Positions 8,334-16,631 of a DNA stretch of 64,000 nucleotides are shown here, in pieces. The stretch's first letter is position 1. Every line of letters starts with the position of its first letter. The DNA comes from GCA-002282575 sp964416645 (lineage in GTDB: Bacteria > Pseudomonadota > Gammaproteobacteria > Thiomicrospirales > Thiomicrospiraceae): the NCBI GenBank assembly GCA_964416645.1, contig CAYQEZ010000001.1, forward strand, positions 21,813 to 85,812. The letters run 5' to 3'. The notes below the pieces were generated by a model, which made no database searches, was not told where the DNA came from, and worked only from the letters and a program-made list of their open reading frames with translations. A program made the translations under genes and the position numbers.

Positions 8334-9104
8334 TTATTGAGTAGGAATTTTATTCAGCTGCATGACTTGTTTTACTTCTTCCGCTGAAGCATCTAGCTTT
8401 AACTCCTGATAGGCTTTAGCCATAATTTGTAATGCACGCTGACTGCTAGCCGTTTGCGGGTAGTTTTCTAACACATATTGCGCCCGTTTAGCGGCTGCTA
8501 ACCAAGCGGCGCGTTCGACATAAAACTCAGCAACTTGTAACTCGTGACGAGCTAAATTATTACGTAGCCTGACCAAGCGTAGCTTTGCATCATCCGCATA
8601 TTCGCTATTAGGAAAACGTTGAATTAAGTTCAGGTAATCCTGGTAAGCCTGGCGAATAGGCTCACTGTCACGGCGTGCTGGATCAGAAATATAGCGATCT
8701 AAGAAACTACGCGTCGTACTTTCACGAGCCATGCCTTTTAAGTACATGGCATAGGGCAAGCGTGAATGACGTGGATACATGCGAATGAACTCTTCCAGCT
8801 CACGTACCGCTGATTGAGGTTCGTTGTTGCGGAAGTAGGCATAAGCTAACTCAAGTGAGGCTTGTTCAGACCATGCGCCATAGGGATAGACAGAACGTAG
8901 CTTTTCAAACTCTTTAATGGCTTCATCCCATGAGCTATCATTAAGCGCATTATGACCACGATTAAAATACTCTTCGACGCTGCGAATGGGCTCGACTTCT
9001 TTGGTGAATAAAGAACAGCCATTGAGAAATTGAATTGCCAGTAATACCATGGCGATTTTGGTGATCATCCCTTTAGTGGACGAAAAATGAGGAAAATTAG
9101 TCAT
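8334..9104 (-). CDS. bamD: Outer membrane protein assembly factor BamD
   Basis: BamD is the essential lipoprotein of the BAM complex that inserts beta-barrel proteins into the outer membrane. The signal peptide ends in the lipobox LNGC with acyl-cysteine C30, and the rest is made of TPR-like helical repeats (for example EYFNRGHNALNDSSWDEAI and later pairs). Total length is 256 residues, typical for BamD. The start at 9104 has AAGGG five bases upstream. It is divergent from rluD, an arrangement common in proteobacteria, and appears to head a transcript that continues into the ABC exporter genes. Confidence 0.95.
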   Translation of the reverse strand: MTNFPHFSSTKGMITKIAMVLLAIQFLNGCSLFTKEVEPIRSVEEYFNRGHNALNDSSWDEAIKEFEKLRSVYPYGAWSEQASLELAYAYFRNNEPQSAVRELEEFIRMYPRHSRLPYAMYLKGMARESTTRSFLDRYISDPARRDSEPIRQAYQDYLNLIQRFPNSEYADDAKLRLVRLRNNLARHELQVAEFYVERAAWLAAAKRAQYVLENYPQTASSQRALQIMAKAYQELKLDASAEEVKQVMQLNKIPTQ

Positions 9105-9180
9105 GCAAACCCTTAATGCTGGACAGATGATTTCAAAGAGAGCATCATTCTAGCGCATAAATGATAATGAAGGCAAAAAG

Positions 9181-10143
9181 ATGAGTGAATGGACAAGTCG
9201 TGTGCCGCTAGAAATGGGCGGAACGCGTTTAGATGGTGTATTGGGGCAACTGGTTGAGGGCGTCTCGCGAGCAAGGCTAAAGACGTGTATTGAGTCTGGA
9301 TTAGTAACGGTCAATGGTCAGGTGGTGACGCGAGCGCGTCAAACGATGTTGGGTGGCGAATTCTTGTCGCTTGTGTTGCCTGAACGTGAAATATTGACTT
9401 ATGAAGCGCAAGACATATCACTGGATGTTATTTATGAAGATGAAGGCGTTTTAGTGATTAATAAGCCAGCTGGTTTGGTTGTACATCCTGGAGCAGGTAA
9501 TAGTGATGGCACTTTACTAAACGCCTTACTTCATTATGATGAGAGTTTGGCAAGCTTAGTACGTGCAGGCATTGTGCATCGCCTAGATAAAATGACCAGT
9601 GGCTTGTTAGTTGTGGCAAAAACCGAGGCGGTTCAGCTCGCTTTAACTGACTTATTAAAGGATCACGATGTGGCGCGTATTTACGATGCTGTTGTGGTGG
9701 GGTGTTTGGTGTCTGGCGGTACAATCGAAGCAGGCATTGGGCGACACTCGACGGATCGAACCAAGATGACGGTGAATGATATGACAGGTCGTGATGCGGT
9801 AACGCATTATCGCATTGCACAAAAATTTCGCGCTCATACTCATGTACGTTGTCAGTTAGAAACTGGTCGTACGCATCAAATTAGGGTGCACATGGCACAT
9901 TTGGGGTATCCGCTATTGGGTGATCCTGAATATGGTAAGCGCTTATATTTGCCGCGTGGCATGAGTCAGGAAGTGGGTGATGTGTTGCGTGTTTTTAAGC
10001 GCCAAGCACTGCATGCCGCTGAATTATCGTTCGAACATCCCTTAACAGGAGAGTTGATGCAGTTTGAAGCGCCTTTGCCAGATGATATGCAAGGTTTGAT
10101 TGCCGCTTTGGCGCAAGATACCGCTGAACATCCAATGGATTAA
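9181..10143 (+). CDS. rluD: 23S rRNA pseudouridine synthase RluD
   Basis: RluD modifies uridines in helix 69 of 23S rRNA (1911/1915/1917 in E. coli). The 320-residue protein has an N-terminal S4 domain (about 16-75) and the RluA-type catalytic domain with the motif HRLDKMTSG; the catalytic aspartate is D136. The usual form is HRLDKDTSG/TTG, so a methionine replaces the second aspartate, which is not the catalytic one. The position opposite bamD and 14 bases before pgeF supports RluD rather than RluA or RluC. Confidence 0.95.
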   Translation: MSEWTSRVPLEMGGTRLDGVLGQLVEGVSRARLKTCIESGLVTVNGQVVTRARQTMLGGEFLSLVLPEREILTYEAQDISLDVIYEDEGVLVINKPAGLVVHPGAGNSDGTLLNALLHYDESLASLVRAGIVHRLDKMTSGLLVVAKTEAVQLALTDLLKDHDVARIYDAVVVGCLVSGGTIEAGIGRHSTDRTKMTVNDMTGRDAVTHYRIAQKFRAHTHVRCQLETGRTHQIRVHMAHLGYPLLGDPEYGKRLYLPRGMSQEVGDVLRVFKRQALHAAELSFEHPLTGELMQFEAPLPDDMQGLIAALAQDTAEHPMD

Positions 10144-10157
10144 GAAAGGAAGTTGCC

Positions 10158-10901
10158 ATGAAATTTTTAACACCCGACTGGCCAGCACCTAGTAATGTAA
10201 AGGCAGTAATGACAACACGCACAGGCGGTCACTCTTTGTCACCTTATGCATCGTTAAATCTAGCGACACATGTAGGAGATGATTTAGACACTGTATTAGC
10301 CAATCGCGCATTAGTCGCCCAAGCACTTGCGCTTCCGAGTGAGCCTTGTTGGATTAATCAAGTGCATGGCGTGCGTGTGCTCGATGTCGATACAGAAGCC
10401 TGTCTGCCAATCGTTGATGCTGATGGTAGTGCAACGAGTCAAGCAAATAAAGTATTAGCGGTGTTGACAGCCGACTGCTTGCCAGTATTCATTACCAATC
10501 GTTCGGGTTCATTTATTATGCTATTGCATGCTGGATGGCGCGGTGTTTCGGATGATATTATCAGCAAGAGTGTGCGTGATTGCAGGCAGCCGAGTAGCGA
10601 ATTGATGGCTTGGATTGGGCCAGGTATTGGTAAAACCGCTTTTGAATGTGGCGCTGAAGTGCGAGACGAGTTTCTGGCTAATGGTACGGCTTTGTCAGAG
10701 CATTTTCAATCTATACCCTCGCAAGAGGATAAGTTTTTCGCTGACTTATCGAGTATGGCGCAGTGGCAATGTCAACAATTAGGGTTGGCGTGGGTTGGAG
10801 TATCGAATGAATGTACCTATCTTAACGAGCAAGACTTTTTCTCATTTCGTCGAGAAGGAGTAACTGGTCGTATGGCCAGCTTCATGTGGCTTACGGATTA
10901 G
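10158..10901 (+). CDS. pgeF: Peptidoglycan editing factor PgeF (YfiH/LACC1 family)
   Basis: This family consists of copper/zinc-type oxidoreductase-fold proteins with polyphenol oxidase or purine nucleoside activities; in E. coli YfiH prevents misincorporation of L-Ser into the peptidoglycan stem. The 247-residue product shows the active-site residues H70 (NQVHG), C107 (LTADCLPVF) and H124 (HAGWRG), plus the family markers VDADGSAT and AWIGPGIG. It follows rluD with a good AGGAAG ribosome site, the conserved order in many proteobacteria. It converges with the antiporter gene 21 bases downstream, with no obvious terminator between. Confidence 0.93.
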   Translation: MKFLTPDWPAPSNVKAVMTTRTGGHSLSPYASLNLATHVGDDLDTVLANRALVAQALALPSEPCWINQVHGVRVLDVDTEACLPIVDADGSATSQANKVLAVLTADCLPVFITNRSGSFIMLLHAGWRGVSDDIISKSVRDCRQPSSELMAWIGPGIGKTAFECGAEVRDEFLANGTALSEHFQSIPSQEDKFFADLSSMAQWQCQQLGLAWVGVSNECTYLNEQDFFSFRREGVTGRMASFMWLTD

Positions 10902-10922
10902 CTAAAAGTTATTGCCAGGCTA

Positions 10923-12917
10923 TTAACCTTGCAATAAAGCGTATTCCTCGAAACGACTGATCGCTTCTTGTGTGCCACGTACAACGATGCGATCACCAGC
11001 TCTGAGTTCAGTGTTAGGGGAGGGGTTGTCGCCACGAATGCCATCGCGTTTAATGGCTTCAATTTCCACTTCAAGATTAACTGCTAAGACTTCTTCTACC
11101 GTTTTACCGACTGCTTTAGCCCCCGAGCTGAGCGTAATGGTATGTAAAATAGTAGGTTGTTGGTCGATGCCAGCTGCTTCGTCACTATCACCAGGATAAA
11201 AGCCTTTTAACAGGCTGTAGCGATTTTGACGAATTTGGCGTACCTCGCGTAACACTTCAGTGGGCGGGTAGCCGAGCAACAGCAACACTTGAGATGACAG
11301 CATTATACTGGCTTCAAAGGTGTCAGGAATGACTTCGGTTGCGCCAGCATCCATCAGTTGGTTTAAATGTCCTTCATCGCGTGTTCGTACCATAATGCAA
11401 ACGTCGCGGCGTAATTCTCGTACACGATGTAAAACTTTTAATGAGGCGTGTAAGTCGGAAATACATAATACAACGACTTTTGCGCGATCAATTCCCGCAG
11501 CATGAAGGATTTCAGTGCGTGATGAGTCGCCATAGAAAACCAATTCTCCTGCTTCTTTTGCTTCTTGTGTACGAGTAATGTCCATATCTAATGCAACATA
11601 AGTCATGCCAGATTTGCGTAAAAAACGTGCCAAGGTTTGCCCAACGCGACCAAAACCGCAAATAATGACATGCTCGTGATAGTGTTTTGTTTGCTCCTGA
11701 ATAATCATTTCTTGTGCTTGACGGTCTTTGCCATAGGTGTTCTTGAGCAACCGTTTGGCCATAACACCGTTATGTTTAATCAGCAATGGTGAAAGCATCA
11801 TACTGAAAATGGCTGCAGCCAATAATACCTGACCTTCTAATTCTGGAATCAGCTTTTGATTGAACATAAGTGACAATAAAGCGAAGCCGAACTCGCCACC
11901 GTGTGCTAACACAATGGCAGTACGGAAAGCGACGCCACCATTGTTACCGAAGAAATACTCCAAAAATCCGACAATAATTGCTTTCAATAAAATGAGACCG
12001 ACCATGAGTGCCAGAATGGTACCCAAATGAATCCAAACAACGTGTAGATCGATGAGAATGCCAATGGTGATAAAAAACAAACCAAGTAACACATCTTGGA
12101 AGGGACGAATGTCGGACTCTACTTGATGTCGATATTCGGTTTCGGCTAACATCATCCCCGCAACAAAAGCGCCGAGTGCCATGGAAAGTCCAAGGCTGCT
12201 GGTAAGTGCGGCTGCGCCAATCGCTACCATTAACACCGTTAGTGTGAAGAGCTCATTTGACTTAGCGCAGGCAACTTCTTTGAATACCCAGCGTAATAGG
12301 GTTCGTCCCAAAACCAATAAAATAACAACGGCTAGAATCCCTTTAATCAAGGCGAAAATTAGTTCAGTTCCCATGCTTTGTTCAGCATCGCCACCACTAG
12401 CAATGTGTGCTCCTAACACAGGAATAATGATGAGCAATGGAATGGCTGCGAAGTCTTGAAAGAGCAAAATGCCCAGTGCATTACGTCCATGACGGGACTG
12501 CATTTCAGCTTGTTCGTTGAGTTGTTTCAGTACAACAGCCGTAGAAGACATGGCTAAGGCTGCACCTGCCAGTAAAGCCACATCCCAGCGTACACCAATC
12601 AGATAGGCAAGCAGACCAAATACACTCATAGATAAGGCTACTTGCAACCCACCAAGACCTAAAATGGTACGTTTCATGGTTAGAAATTGTGGAACCGAGA
12701 ACTCTAAGCCAATAGCAAACAGCATGAATACAATACCAAACTCAGCCAAAAAATGGATGTTCTCTTCATTGGCAATAAGTGCCATGGCATGAGGTCCCAT
12801 AACGATTCCGACCATAATGTAGCCGATAATCGGTGGTAGATTGATGCGACGAAAAGCAGCAACAACCAGTACAGATGCCAGAAGAATACCGAATATTTCG
12901 TAAAGTGCACTATGCAT
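10923..12917 (-). CDS. Kef-type monovalent cation:proton antiporter (CPA2 family) with RCK domains
   Basis: This is a 664-residue membrane antiporter or K+ efflux protein. Residues 1-380 contain about 12 hydrophobic helices of the Na+/H+ exchanger fold. A TrkA-N (RCK) domain follows with the nucleotide-binding motif GFGRVG, and the last 90 residues form a TrkA-C domain. It resembles KefB/KefC/YbaL; without a KefF/KefG partner or a clear glutathione site I do not choose among them. I start it at ATG 12917, which overlaps the nadC stop by 8 bases (ATGCATAG), rather than at an ATG 63 bases upstream inside nadC. Confidence 0.9.
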   Translation of the reverse strand: MHSALYEIFGILLASVLVVAAFRRINLPPIIGYIMVGIVMGPHAMALIANEENIHFLAEFGIVFMLFAIGLEFSVPQFLTMKRTILGLGGLQVALSMSVFGLLAYLIGVRWDVALLAGAALAMSSTAVVLKQLNEQAEMQSRHGRNALGILLFQDFAAIPLLIIIPVLGAHIASGGDAEQSMGTELIFALIKGILAVVILLVLGRTLLRWVFKEVACAKSNELFTLTVLMVAIGAAALTSSLGLSMALGAFVAGMMLAETEYRHQVESDIRPFQDVLLGLFFITIGILIDLHVVWIHLGTILALMVGLILLKAIIVGFLEYFFGNNGGVAFRTAIVLAHGGEFGFALLSLMFNQKLIPELEGQVLLAAAIFSMMLSPLLIKHNGVMAKRLLKNTYGKDRQAQEMIIQEQTKHYHEHVIICGFGRVGQTLARFLRKSGMTYVALDMDITRTQEAKEAGELVFYGDSSRTEILHAAGIDRAKVVVLCISDLHASLKVLHRVRELRRDVCIMVRTRDEGHLNQLMDAGATEVIPDTFEASIMLSSQVLLLLGYPPTEVLREVRQIRQNRYSLLKGFYPGDSDEAAGIDQQPTILHTITLSSGAKAVGKTVEEVLAVNLEVEIEAIKRDGIRGDNPSPNTELRAGDRIVVRGTQEAISRFEEYALLQG

Positions 12918-13797
12918 GGGTGTTTTTCCACTCAAAACGCATCGACAAATCGATGGCATATAGATGTTTTGTGATGGCACCAGTCGAAATAAAATCCACC
13001 CCTGTTTCTGCCAGTGACGCTAGCTGGTCAAAGGTGACATTGCCTGAAACCTCTAATGGAATTTTACTCTTGTTCATTGCCACTGCCAGATGAATATCAG
13101 CCAGTGAAAAATTGTCGAGCATAATGCGATCTAAAGGAAGGGTAAGTGCTGTTGCTAATTCAGTCAGGGATTCAACTTCGGCTTCAATAAAGGTACTGGG
13201 AAACTTTTCTTTTGCCTTAATGACAGCGTTGGTTAGTGAGCCTGCAGCCATGATGTGGTTTTCTTTAATTAAAATGGCATCGTAAAGACCAACACGGTGA
13301 TTAACGCCGCCGCCCACTCTTACTGCATATTTTTGTGCTAAACGCATTCCAGGCAGGGTTTTACGTGTATCAAGTAATTTAGTTTTGCCGTGTGCTGCGA
13401 GTTCGGTGGCGTAGCGGTTAGCAGCAGTAGCTGTTCCCATTAGGCTTTGTAGAAAATTCAGTGCGGTTCGCTCGCCTGTTAATAGGCTGCGAGCAGAACC
13501 ATGCAATTTGCAAATCAGGGTGTTAGCGGCGATGAGCTCACCTTCCTCTACCAACCACTCAATGTGAACTTGCTCGTCTAGTTGAGCAAAGACTTCGTTA
13601 AACCAAGTCTGTCCACACATGATGGCTGGTTCACGGCAAATAACACTAGCGCTGGATTGTTGTTTTTGGGCAATTAATTTAACGGATAGATCGCCGCTAC
13701 CAATATCTTCATTAAGCGCGTTTGCTACCTGTTGACGTAACCAATCTGTGACTTGCATGTGTTTTAGTCTTATAATTTGATCAAAAATAATGTTCAT
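12910..13797 (-). CDS. nadC: Nicotinate-nucleotide pyrophosphorylase, carboxylating (quinolinate phosphoribosyltransferase)
   Basis: NadC converts quinolinate and PRPP to nicotinate mononucleotide in de novo NAD synthesis. The family signatures GERTALNFLQSLMGTAT, LLDTRKTLPGMR, GGGVNHRVGLYDA and LIKENHI are all present, as is the C-terminal TGVDFISTGAITKH. From ATG 13797 (AAGG eight bases upstream) the protein has 295 residues. A second ATG at 13758 would give 282, the more usual length, but has no ribosome site, so the start is uncertain. It is divergent from ampD and translationally linked to the antiporter gene downstream. Confidence 0.95.
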   Translation of the reverse strand: MNIIFDQIIRLKHMQVTDWLRQQVANALNEDIGSGDLSVKLIAQKQQSSASVICREPAIMCGQTWFNEVFAQLDEQVHIEWLVEEGELIAANTLICKLHGSARSLLTGERTALNFLQSLMGTATAANRYATELAAHGKTKLLDTRKTLPGMRLAQKYAVRVGGGVNHRVGLYDAILIKENHIMAAGSLTNAVIKAKEKFPSTFIEAEVESLTELATALTLPLDRIMLDNFSLADIHLAVAMNKSKIPLEVSGNVTFDQLASLAETGVDFISTGAITKHLYAIDLSMRFEWKNTHA

Positions 13798-13823
13798 AAT
13801 TATAACCTTATTCGGGGGAGTAG

Positions 13824-14363
13824 ATGAAGGTTAATTTGGTAACTGGGCTAGTAGAAGGGGTTACATACTATGCCACTGATCAGTGTAATGACCGGCCAGC
13901 TGACGTTGAGCCCTGCTTAATTGTTGTTCATGCGATTAGTTTGCCGCCTGGTCAATTCGGTGGTTCTGATGTGATTGAATTTTTTCAAGGAAATTTGCCG
14001 TTAGCCTCTCACCCTTATTATCAGCAGTTAGCTGGTGTACGCGTATCTGCGCATTGTTGGATTCGGCGTTGTGGTGAACTGGTGCAATTCGTACCCTTTC
14101 ATCAGCGTGCATGGCACGCGGGCTTATCGCGTTTTGCGCATCGCACCAATGTGAATGATTTTTCCATTGGCATTGAATTAGAAGGTACAGAAACGGCTAG
14201 TTTTACCCAAGCACAATACGCTCAATTAAATACCTTAATTAAGGCGTTGAAAAAGACTTATCCTAGTTTAAAGTTAGCTCCGATTGTTGGTCATAGTGAT
14301 GTTGCGCCAGTACGTAAAACCGATCCAGGTTTAGGGTTTGATTGGTCTAGGCTGAGTGTATGA
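13824..14363 (+). CDS. ampD: 1,6-anhydro-N-acetylmuramyl-L-alanine amidase AmpD
   Basis: AmpD cleaves the amide between anhydro-MurNAc and L-Ala of recycled muropeptides in the cytoplasm and thereby keeps AmpR-controlled beta-lactamase genes low. The 179-residue protein has the zinc ligands H36 (VVHAISLPPG), H157 and D167 (VGHSDVAPVRKTDPG) and the catalytic E118/K165 region (FSIGIELEGT). There is no signal peptide, which separates it from periplasmic AmiD. A strong GGGGGAG ribosome site precedes the ATG. Confidence 0.95.
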   Translation: MKVNLVTGLVEGVTYYATDQCNDRPADVEPCLIVVHAISLPPGQFGGSDVIEFFQGNLPLASHPYYQQLAGVRVSAHCWIRRCGELVQFVPFHQRAWHAGLSRFAHRTNVNDFSIGIELEGTETASFTQAQYAQLNTLIKALKKTYPSLKLAPIVGHSDVAPVRKTDPGLGFDWSRLSV

Positions 14364-14426
14364 GGTGTTCATATGCCAGAACCTCACTAGTTTAATTCCT
14401 TTCATCAACTAAAAATGAAAATTGGA

Positions 14427-14505
14427 AGTCTGAACAAAAGCGAAGCCAATTATTCAGTTTTTCTATAGGCTTTGCAACGGGTTTGTAGTCTGTGCAAAAG
14501 TAAAG
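14427..14505 (+). repeat. Imperfect direct repeat with 60-base spacing upstream of trpB
   Basis: AGTCTGAACAAAAGCGAAG at 14427-14445 recurs as AGTCTGTGCAAAAGTAAAG at 14487-14505, 15 of 19 positions identical. The second copy overlaps the -35 region of the candidate trpB promoter, as expected for a regulator site pair on nearly the same face of the helix. Confidence 0.5.
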
Positions 14506-14518
14506 TGCATGCTATAAT
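14490..14518 (+). promoter_or_regulatory. Extended -10 promoter for trpBA
   Basis: A perfect TATAAT at 14513-14518 is preceded by TGC, giving the extended -10 form TGnTATAAT. The -35 region (TGTGCA at 14491-14496) is poor, which is normal for extended -10 promoters. A transcript starting near 14525 would have a leader of about 70 bases before trpB. Confidence 0.65.
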
Positions 14519-14592
14519 GCAGCCAACAAATAATCAGCTACATAGGCATAGCGAGCATTGCTGGCCAAACTTGAACTAAGGATAATTTGAAG

Positions 14593-15792
14593 ATGGACTA
14601 CACTCAATACCCAGATGCGCGTGGGCATTTTGGACCTTATGGTGGTATTTTTGCGCCAGAAACCCTGATGCAACCCTTAGCAGAGTTAACCGAAGCCTAT
14701 GCTAAGTATCGTGTAGATCCAGTTTTCTTGACCGAGTTTGAAGCTGATTTACAACATTATGTTGGTCGTCCTACCCCCTTATATCATGCGCAACGCCTCA
14801 GTGCTCACCTAGGTGGCGCACAGATTCATTTTAAACGTGAAGACCTTAATCATACGGGCGCACACAAGATCAATAACACCATTGGTCAGGCAATGTTGGC
14901 CAAGCGTATGGGTAAAACTCGTATTATTGCTGAAACTGGTGCGGGTCAGCATGGTGTAGCCACAGCAACGGTGGCGGCACGTATGGGGTTAGAGTGTGTG
15001 GTTTATATGGGTGCGGAAGATGTGGCACGTCAAGCGCCTAATGTGGCGCGTATGAAGATGCTGGGTGCAACAGTGGTTGCTGTGGAGTCGGGCACCAAAA
15101 CCTTAAAAGATGCGTTAAATGAAGCCATGCGTGACTGGGTAACGAATGTGGATGACACCTACTACATTATTGGTACGGTAGCAGGTCCTCATCCTTATCC
15201 GATGCTGGTACGTGATTTTCAATCGGTCATTGGTCGTGAGACGAAACAGCAATCGTTAACGCAATTAGGGCGTTTGCCTGATGCGATTGTAGCCTGTGTT
15301 GGCGGTGGCTCTAATGCGATGGGTTTGTTCTACGACTTCTTGAATGATGATGGTGTCGCCATTTATGGTGTTGAAGCGGGTGGTGATGGCATTGACACGG
15401 GACGTCATGCAGCGCCCTTGTGTGCGGGGCGTCCTGGTGTACTGCATGGTAATCGTACCTATTTAATGCAAGATGAGAATGGTCAGATTATTGGTACGCA
15501 TTCCATTTCTGCGGGGCTGGATTATCCTGGTGTAGGACCCGAGTTGTCTTTCTTAAAAGATACGGGGCGTGCTAACTTTGTTGCCATCACTGACGATGAA
15601 GCCATGGAAGGTTTCCGCTTAATGACTCGTATGGAAGGTATTATCCCAGCATTAGAAACCAGTCATGCCATTGCTTACGCCACTAAATTAGCGCCAGAAC
15701 TGTCTAAGCATCAGCATATTGTGGTGAATTTGTCTGGTCGTGGCGATAAAGATATGAATACCATTGCACGTATTGAAGGATGGGCACTATGA
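14593..15792 (+). CDS. trpB: Tryptophan synthase beta chain
   Basis: TrpB condenses indole with L-serine to tryptophan using PLP. The 399-residue protein has the PLP lysine K92 in HTGAHKINNTIGQ, the catalytic glutamate E114 in AETGAGQHG, and the phosphate-binding CVGGGSNAMG loop. I choose ATG 14593, which has AAGGA ten bases upstream, over the in-frame TTG two codons earlier. The stop overlaps the trpA start as ATGA, so the two subunits are translationally coupled, as usual for the alpha2beta2 complex. trpF and the other trp genes are not adjacent. Confidence 0.97.
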   Translation: MDYTQYPDARGHFGPYGGIFAPETLMQPLAELTEAYAKYRVDPVFLTEFEADLQHYVGRPTPLYHAQRLSAHLGGAQIHFKREDLNHTGAHKINNTIGQAMLAKRMGKTRIIAETGAGQHGVATATVAARMGLECVVYMGAEDVARQAPNVARMKMLGATVVAVESGTKTLKDALNEAMRDWVTNVDDTYYIIGTVAGPHPYPMLVRDFQSVIGRETKQQSLTQLGRLPDAIVACVGGGSNAMGLFYDFLNDDGVAIYGVEAGGDGIDTGRHAAPLCAGRPGVLHGNRTYLMQDENGQIIGTHSISAGLDYPGVGPELSFLKDTGRANFVAITDDEAMEGFRLMTRMEGIIPALETSHAIAYATKLAPELSKHQHIVVNLSGRGDKDMNTIARIEGWAL

Positions 15793-16595
15793 ATCGTTTA
15801 GAGACTGTTTTTGCTGATACGCGTGCACACAACCGGGCTGCGCTTATTCCTTACATCACGGCTGGCGATCCCTCGCCTCTGCTAACAGTTCCTTTAATGC
15901 ATACTTTAGTCGATGCGGGCGCTGATGTGATTGAATTGGGTGTGCCTTTCTCTGATCCAATGGCGGATGGTCCTGTTATTCAACGTGCTACCGAGCGTGC
16001 CTTAACCTATAACGTAACCATGCGTAATGTGTTAGAGATGGTAATGGATTTTCGTCGCCAAAATCAGCACACGCCAGTGGTGCTGATGGGGTATGCCAAT
16101 CCTATCGAAGCGATGGGGATTGAACAATTCGCGCGTGAAGCGGCCAGTGCGGGTGTCGATGGCGTGTTAACAGTCGATTATCCGGCGGAAGAAGCACAAC
16201 CTATTACTGATGCGTTAGCCGAAGTGGGCTTGGCAAATATTTTCTTGGTGTCGCCAACCACGCCTTTTGCGCGTGAGCAAGCTATGTTAAAACAAGCTAG
16301 CGGTTTTATTTACTATGTTTCTTTACGTGGTGTTACTGGTGCTGCTCTGTCTGATCTGGACGAAGTTCGTGCCAAAGTAGAAGAGCTTAAAGCGCAAAGT
16401 AGTTTACCCGTTGGTGTCGGTTTTGGAATTCGTGATGCGGAAACAGCACAAAAAATGGCTAGTTTTGCTGATGCAGTCGTCATTGGTAGTTCGCTCATCT
16501 CAGCGATGGAAGCTGTAGCTGCGCAAGGTGATGCAGCGGTATTGGCTGCCGCGTACGGATTATTGTCACCAATTCGTGCGGTATTACAACGTTAA
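15789..16595 (+). CDS. trpA: Tryptophan synthase alpha chain
   Basis: TrpA cleaves indole-3-glycerol phosphate to indole and glyceraldehyde-3-phosphate and channels indole to TrpB. The TIM-barrel protein of 268 residues has catalytic E49 and D60 at exactly the E. coli positions (IELGVPFSDPMADGP) and the phosphate-binding GVGFGI loop. The start is the ATG that forms ATGA with the trpB stop; an in-frame ATG nine bases earlier lacks a ribosome site. The gene is followed 36 bases later by accD, a neighbourhood common in proteobacteria. Confidence 0.97.
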   Translation: MNRLETVFADTRAHNRAALIPYITAGDPSPLLTVPLMHTLVDAGADVIELGVPFSDPMADGPVIQRATERALTYNVTMRNVLEMVMDFRRQNQHTPVVLMGYANPIEAMGIEQFAREAASAGVDGVLTVDYPAEEAQPITDALAEVGLANIFLVSPTTPFAREQAMLKQASGFIYYVSLRGVTGAALSDLDEVRAKVEELKAQSSLPVGVGFGIRDAETAQKMASFADAVVIGSSLISAMEAVAAQGDAAVLAAAYGLLSPIRAVLQR

Positions 16596-16631
16596 TTCAA
16601 TACTCCCTTTGAACACATTAGGATAGAACAC

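Larger units (their letters stand above)
14364..14586. other. Regulatory intergenic region upstream of trpBA
   Basis: This 223-base region separates ampD from trpB. It contains the trpB promoter, an imperfect direct repeat with a 60-base period (described separately) and no clear terminator for ampD. I see no leader peptide with tandem Trp codons and no attenuator stem, so control by a DNA-binding regulator is more likely than attenuation. Confidence 0.5.

Noticed and set aside
9458..9820. 120-codon minus-strand frame inside rluD
   Set aside because: It is antisense to the catalytic core of RluD, with a low-complexity, Pro/His-rich translation.
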